Shown here piece after piece: positions 59,891-64,000 of a DNA stretch of 64,000 nucleotides. Every line of letters begins with the position of its first letter. The stretch's first letter is position 1. The stretch lies in NCBI GenBank assembly GCA_034509925.1, contig CM067536.1, positions 584,001 through 648,000 on the forward strand. Reading direction: 5' to 3'. Position numbers and translations under genes: made by a program. Source of the stretch: Hirudinaria manillensis. Lineage: Eukaryota > Annelida > Clitellata > Hirudinida > Hirudinidae. Below the pieces are notes generated by a model. It searched no databases. It saw only the letters and a list, made by a program, of their open reading frames with translations, and was not told the DNA's origin.

Positions 59891-61608
59891 ATCCACAGTC
59901 ACACGGAAAGAAAATCTTTTAGCGAAAATAACAACCAATTACGAGAAATATTCGATCAAAATAAATTCCCAAACGACGGCTCGCGCCTTTCCGAACGACA
60001 AAAATAACATCCGCGAGTCCGGGATCCGAGCAGACGACAGAACGGCGGCTGGAAGAGTCCACCTCGATTCCGAGGGGGTGCGCGGGGTGGCAACGACAGG
60101 CGGGTGGGCAAACGGTTCGGGCGCGTTTTTTTGTGCTCTTTGGTTGAGTGTGCGATTTTTTACGTTTCAAGATCTTCACGATTTTACAGCTTTTTTTTTT
60201 CTTCAGTTGAGTGAAAATGACGTTTCTAAAAATAACCTCGACTCCTCCAGACGGACGAACGAGGGAACCACGCAAACAACGTTTCCATCCAATGAAAACA
60301 AACTTATCAAAAAATAAGCGTCAGTTTTTTAATCAAAAATTTTCTAAAAATCACCAACGCACGCCGGAAAGTAAGAGGAAGGAAGGCGACGGAACCAAAC
60401 GACGCCCACGAAAGCAAAACCCATCCAATGGCATTCTTGCAGGATGAAAGTCTGACCAATAGGAGATCGGTCGGAGACAAACAGACGACTAAAAAGTGAA
60501 AACATTCGGCCAATGAACAGACACCTGAGGGCACAGAGAGAGAGAGATTGGGTGATCAATCAATCAATCAATCAATTTTTAATGAATCTCATCTTCCTTG
60601 CATGCGAAGGAATTGGAAATTTTTTGATGATACATTTCTAATGAAATGAACGAACGAATGAATGAGTAAGAATAAAAGAAAAACTTTACGCTCTGCTTTT
60701 GTACTTTTTTGGCGAGAAACTACAGGAAAACCGTGCCGCGTAATCATTCATGCGTGCAGCTCCGAAACGACGGAGGCAGGCGTCTGCTTTTCAAAACGTC
60801 GCGAACGAAACGAGCGCCGCCCGTCCGCAAGTAGCTGTGCACGCGCGAGACGAGTCCCTAGGCGGGATTTCTGTAGAAATATTAAATTAATAAACATTTA
60901 TTAGCAGAAAAAGGCTCGTTGAATTTAAAGGGATTTAAAAAATTTTCAAACCTCGCAAAACTATTTTACATTCCCATTTTTGTCTTCTTCGACGACGACA
61001 GACAGATGAGCGCATGCACGCGTTTTCACAAAATTATCAACGCAAATACTATTTATGCGCATATTTATGCTTTCGTTTAGCAATCGAGTCGTTACCTGTG
61101 GCGTGTTATTAATTTTTTTTTTTATAAACTGTGGATCCAAGAAGAGACATCAATAAATTTTCATCATGCAATAAACTACTCCCAAATATACACTGCCATC
61201 ATAATTATAGCACGTTATCATCATCATCATCACCACCGTCGTCTTCGTCAAAAGCACGGCCCTGCATCTACCAATCAGAGGACAGCAAAGGGGCTCGACA
61301 AAGAGGGTGGCTCAGAAAAAAAAAACAAATTCTCATTGGACGGCAGGGAGCGGAGGGACGCCCGATCGCGGCCAATCGCACGATCGACTCCTCCCAGCGC
61401 CTCGAGAACGACGTGAATACTCGTACGAAGGTAGATTCCTATGTACATGGAAAGTGAAATTCTTCTTCTTCATCTTTTTTCTTTTTTGCGACTTCCAGCT
61501 GCCTCCACGTCGAAGGAAGGAAGGAAGGAGAGGAGAGGAACTCGGAAAGGGGAGTAAAGTCGACGCACGCGCGCGCGCAAACAAAAATGCGAAAGGGATC
61601 CGACGAGG

Positions 61609-62872
61609 TCAGCTGGTGCAGTCCACCTGCTGTCGTCTGCCTTCGACCGGAGACTCGGAGACGATGTCCGAGCAGCTGTGGGACTTGACGTTCTGCGTCC
61701 TCCTTCCCGTCGAGCGCACGACGTCCCTGTACGACGGCCTCTCGTCTGCGTCGCGGAGACCCCTGACGGACACGGATATCCTGCCGGGGTAGGCCCGGTT
61801 CGGCCCGACAGCCTCCCGGGCCGCCGAGTCCTTTCCAGGGAAAGGGAAGCTTTCGGCGGGCGATCGCTTCCCGTCGCCGGCGAATCCCGAGTCGGAGAAA
61901 CGACCCGAGTCGGCTTCGTCGTCGTCGGAAACGAGGGCGATCTCGGAAGAAGAGGAGGACGGGTCGCTGTCCGTGGACTCCGCCTGACGCGGTCGGGGAG
62001 AGGAGGAGACCTCCGGGGACATGATGATGAGGCCGGGGTTCACGCGGTCCACGTCGCATTCCTGTTCGGAATTACGATTATGATGATTTACGATTGCATT
62101 GTTTTGTTACAAAGGGAGTTAATAAATTTAACGAGTTATTAAAAGTGAACTTGTTCTGTAATAGAAGTAATGCTTCATAAGTATTATAAATATACTATTA
62201 CTACTGCAATGATTTATTAAAAGTCATATAAATGTCGCTAATTGCCTGACTTGCATGACTGTCATAAATTGACGATTAAATACTTTTAATTATTTTACTT
62301 TTTATTTAATACCAATTAAATACTTTTAAATATTTAAATTATTTTTCAATTCTACTAATTGCCTAAGTCGACATTGTTCACGATAACAGTATTGCCGTAT
62401 CAAATTGCATTCCTGTTTGGAACTTTTTATATTTCAAAATGACATCATTTGATGACACTACTGAACGTCTTATTAGTGAGTTAGTATTGAGTTATTAACA
62501 GTCGATTACATTTTGTTAACTGCCTAACTTGATCTTGTCTGTAATAATGTTATTACATAATTGCAAGTCCCTTTTCCTATTAAGTACCATTTATGGCATT
62601 GAATTGATGACTGAACTTTTCAAAAGCTTCTATAGAATTAGTAACTATGGATGCCGTACCTCCCCTCCGATCTACAAATGGTACGATCGAGGAGGGCATC
62701 CTTCAAGACTCACCTCAAAGTCGATGTTGGAACTCGAGGGGGTGGCTGAGTCGTCGGACGAGAAGGCGTTGAAAGACGAATCGGGCCTTTTGAAGAGTAA
62801 CAAGATGATTAGGAATGACAGAATAATATCCATGGTTATGATAAATTAAATTATATTTATATATATATATAA

Positions 62873-62909
<37 letters not shown>

Positions 62910-63469
62910 AATATATATATATATATATATATAATTTAATTTATCATCATATATATATATATATATATCTTTTAAACTAATTTTCACTTTAAGTGACAAA
63001 TAAAGGTCATTAATCTGAGAAGCATTCTAGTCACTAGTTAAAGATAATAAACCAAGATCTACCAAAGCTAAAAAATTAATAATAATAATAATAATAATAA
63101 TAATTAATAGTTAATAAAAATAATTATAATAATAATAACTATAATAACAATAATGATTTAAAAAGGAAGAAAAATCAATCAACAGTAATACAAATAATTT
63201 CCCTTCCCCAAAAAATGAAAGAGACTTTAAGCAAGCAGACGGCCAGACTCACCCCGATTGGTCGTAAAATAATGCCGGCTGGGCGTCCCGATCAGGGCCT
63301 TTGCCGGCCCTGACGATGCTGCCGAGGACGCGCCAACCCGACTCGGGGTGGCAGGGGTTACCGGGTGCAGAATCGACTGCGTTGATGGAGACGAAAATGT
63401 TCGCGTAGGCGTTCTTGAACGCGGCCTGCACCATGGAGAACCTGTAGGAGCCCCGAGCCACGTCATTGG
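61609..63469 (-). CDS. Unidentified gene, last three exons (5' end off the window)
   Basis: Minus-strand exons 63469-63253, 62786-62714 and 62061-61609 with phases 1, 2 and 0 that join correctly; stop at 61609. The first exon is GC-rich and well-folded looking: VARGSYRFSMVQAAFKNAYA, then GNPCHPESGWRVLGSIVRAG, then FYDQSG. The next two are low-complexity, Ser/Asp-rich (SSDDSATPSSSNIDFE; TDSDPSSSSSEIALVSDDDE), followed by SHSCSDIVSE and the end RRQQVDCTS. Pattern suggests the end of a large cytoplasmic protein with a disordered phospho-regulated tail. I could not identify the family. Confidence 0.65.
62854..62968. repeat. (TA)n microsatellite with regular AATTTAAT interruptions
   Basis: Alternating AT runs separated by AATTTAA blocks, making a largely palindromic AT-rich tract within an intron of the minus-strand gene. 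Confidence 0.9.
63075..63160. repeat. (AAT)n microsatellite
   Basis: AAT triplet run in the same intron. Confidence 0.85.
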
Positions 63470-64000
63470 CTGGAGGGTGGAAGTTCGAGGTCAAACGAGT
63501 TCGCGAATGAGGGGTTAAACTTTTTTTTCCCATTCCAATGTTTACCAATTGGCAAACTATGATTAGTAATGAAGTGATAATGAAATGCAGTCTTGGAGGT
63601 ATAAGTATTAGTATAAGAAGTTAAGTAATAATAAATTAGCTGGGTCAGTAAGTTCAAGTAATTGACGATTATCATGCATTATGTTGTTATCATCACGGAT
63701 GTCATCAACAACATGGCGGTTACAAATGCATTGATTGACAAAATCGACCTCCGTCAGCAGCTTTCATTTGCGTTTCTTAAAGAAGCATTATCAAGATTAA
63801 CAACTAATAATAATAATAATAATAATAACAATAATAATAATAATAAGTGCCCGAGGTCTCTGGATGAGACTTGGCTTGCTGACCGGTCATGTATGACCAA
63901 GATTGAATTTGAAAATAATAATAATAATAATACCCTGCAGTAATAATAACAATATGTATTAATGTTATGCTATCGTTATTCACTATTATTATTGTTAATA
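63470..64000. other. Right edge: intron of the minus-strand gene with (AAT)n runs
   Basis: (AAT)n at 63806-63845 and 63915-63933. A further upstream exon was not found before the window ends. Confidence 0.5.

Larger units (their letters stand above)
59099..61376. promoter_or_regulatory. Cluster of CCAAT boxes in a CpG-rich region
   Basis: CCAAT at 59099, 59139, 59178, 59840, 60289, 60425, 60456, 60509, 61271 and 61372, plus the reverse ATTGG at 61335. Many sit in the NF-Y-like context (R)CCAAT(C/G)(A/R). The stretch 59980-61600 is rich in CpG compared with the rest of the window. It may be a promoter or enhancer region; no start site is assigned. Confidence 0.35.

Noticed and set aside
61439..62142. 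206-codon minus and 154-codon plus ORFs overlapping the terminal exon of the right-edge gene
   Set aside because: Alternative frames of GC-rich coding DNA; the chosen frame has a phase-matched acceptor and stop.
1..64000. CRISPR array or bacterial operon
   Set aside because: Direct repeats present are microsatellites or transposons, and all recognisable genes have spliceosomal introns.

Overview
This is eukaryotic DNA, almost certainly from an invertebrate animal. It is AT-rich, with GT-AG introns, microsatellites, and CR1-like, LTR, Helitron-like and pogo-like elements. It also carries recognisable animal genes (prohibitin-2, a NAP1-family histone chaperone, Ig-superfamily receptors). I cannot name the species. 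There is no operon structure, and no convincing tRNA, rRNA or CRISPR.

The main content, about 0-50 kb, is a cluster of paralogous genes with an architecture I do not recognise from any described protein: signal peptide, four Ig-like domains (one per exon, all phase 1-1), one transmembrane segment, a short charged linker, and a cytoplasmic domain homologous to the whole of spermidine synthase (aminopropyltransferase). I join these as single genes because every intron phase matches. The hand-built coding sequences are exact multiples of three: gene A 2508 nt, 835 aa; gene B 2502 nt, 833 aa. The same exon order recurs at independent loci. In A and B the nucleotide-pocket motifs are kept while the catalytic and putrescine-contact residues are replaced, so the cytoplasmic domain looks like a pseudo-enzyme or ligand sensor.

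Layout of the cluster: gene C (minus strand, runs off the left edge); a small unknown helical gene (about 6.0-7.0 kb); gene D (plus strand, four Ig + TM with a short tail and no synthase); a repeat-rich interval with retroelement debris and a DUF4806-like pseudogene (12-21 kb); relic F (last two synthase exons only); gene A (24.0-32.5 kb); gene B (34.6-47.4 kb); relic E (signal exon plus a broken first Ig exon, 49.4-49.9 kb). F-A-B-E form a head-to-tail array, and the same dispersed repeat (R) lies at the outer breakpoints of both partial copies. Gene B introns hold an LTR element with two 297-bp LTRs that look identical, a Helitron-like element, a pogo-like MITE and a perfect 32-bp hairpin.

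From 51 kb rightward the window is ordinary: a NAP1-like gene, a complete eight-exon prohibitin-2 gene (299 aa), a CpG- and CCAAT-rich, microsatellite-rich stretch, and the last three exons of an unidentified minus-strand gene (61.6-63.5 kb). All gene models are read by eye without transcript data; exon edges follow splice consensus, phase and paralogue comparison.
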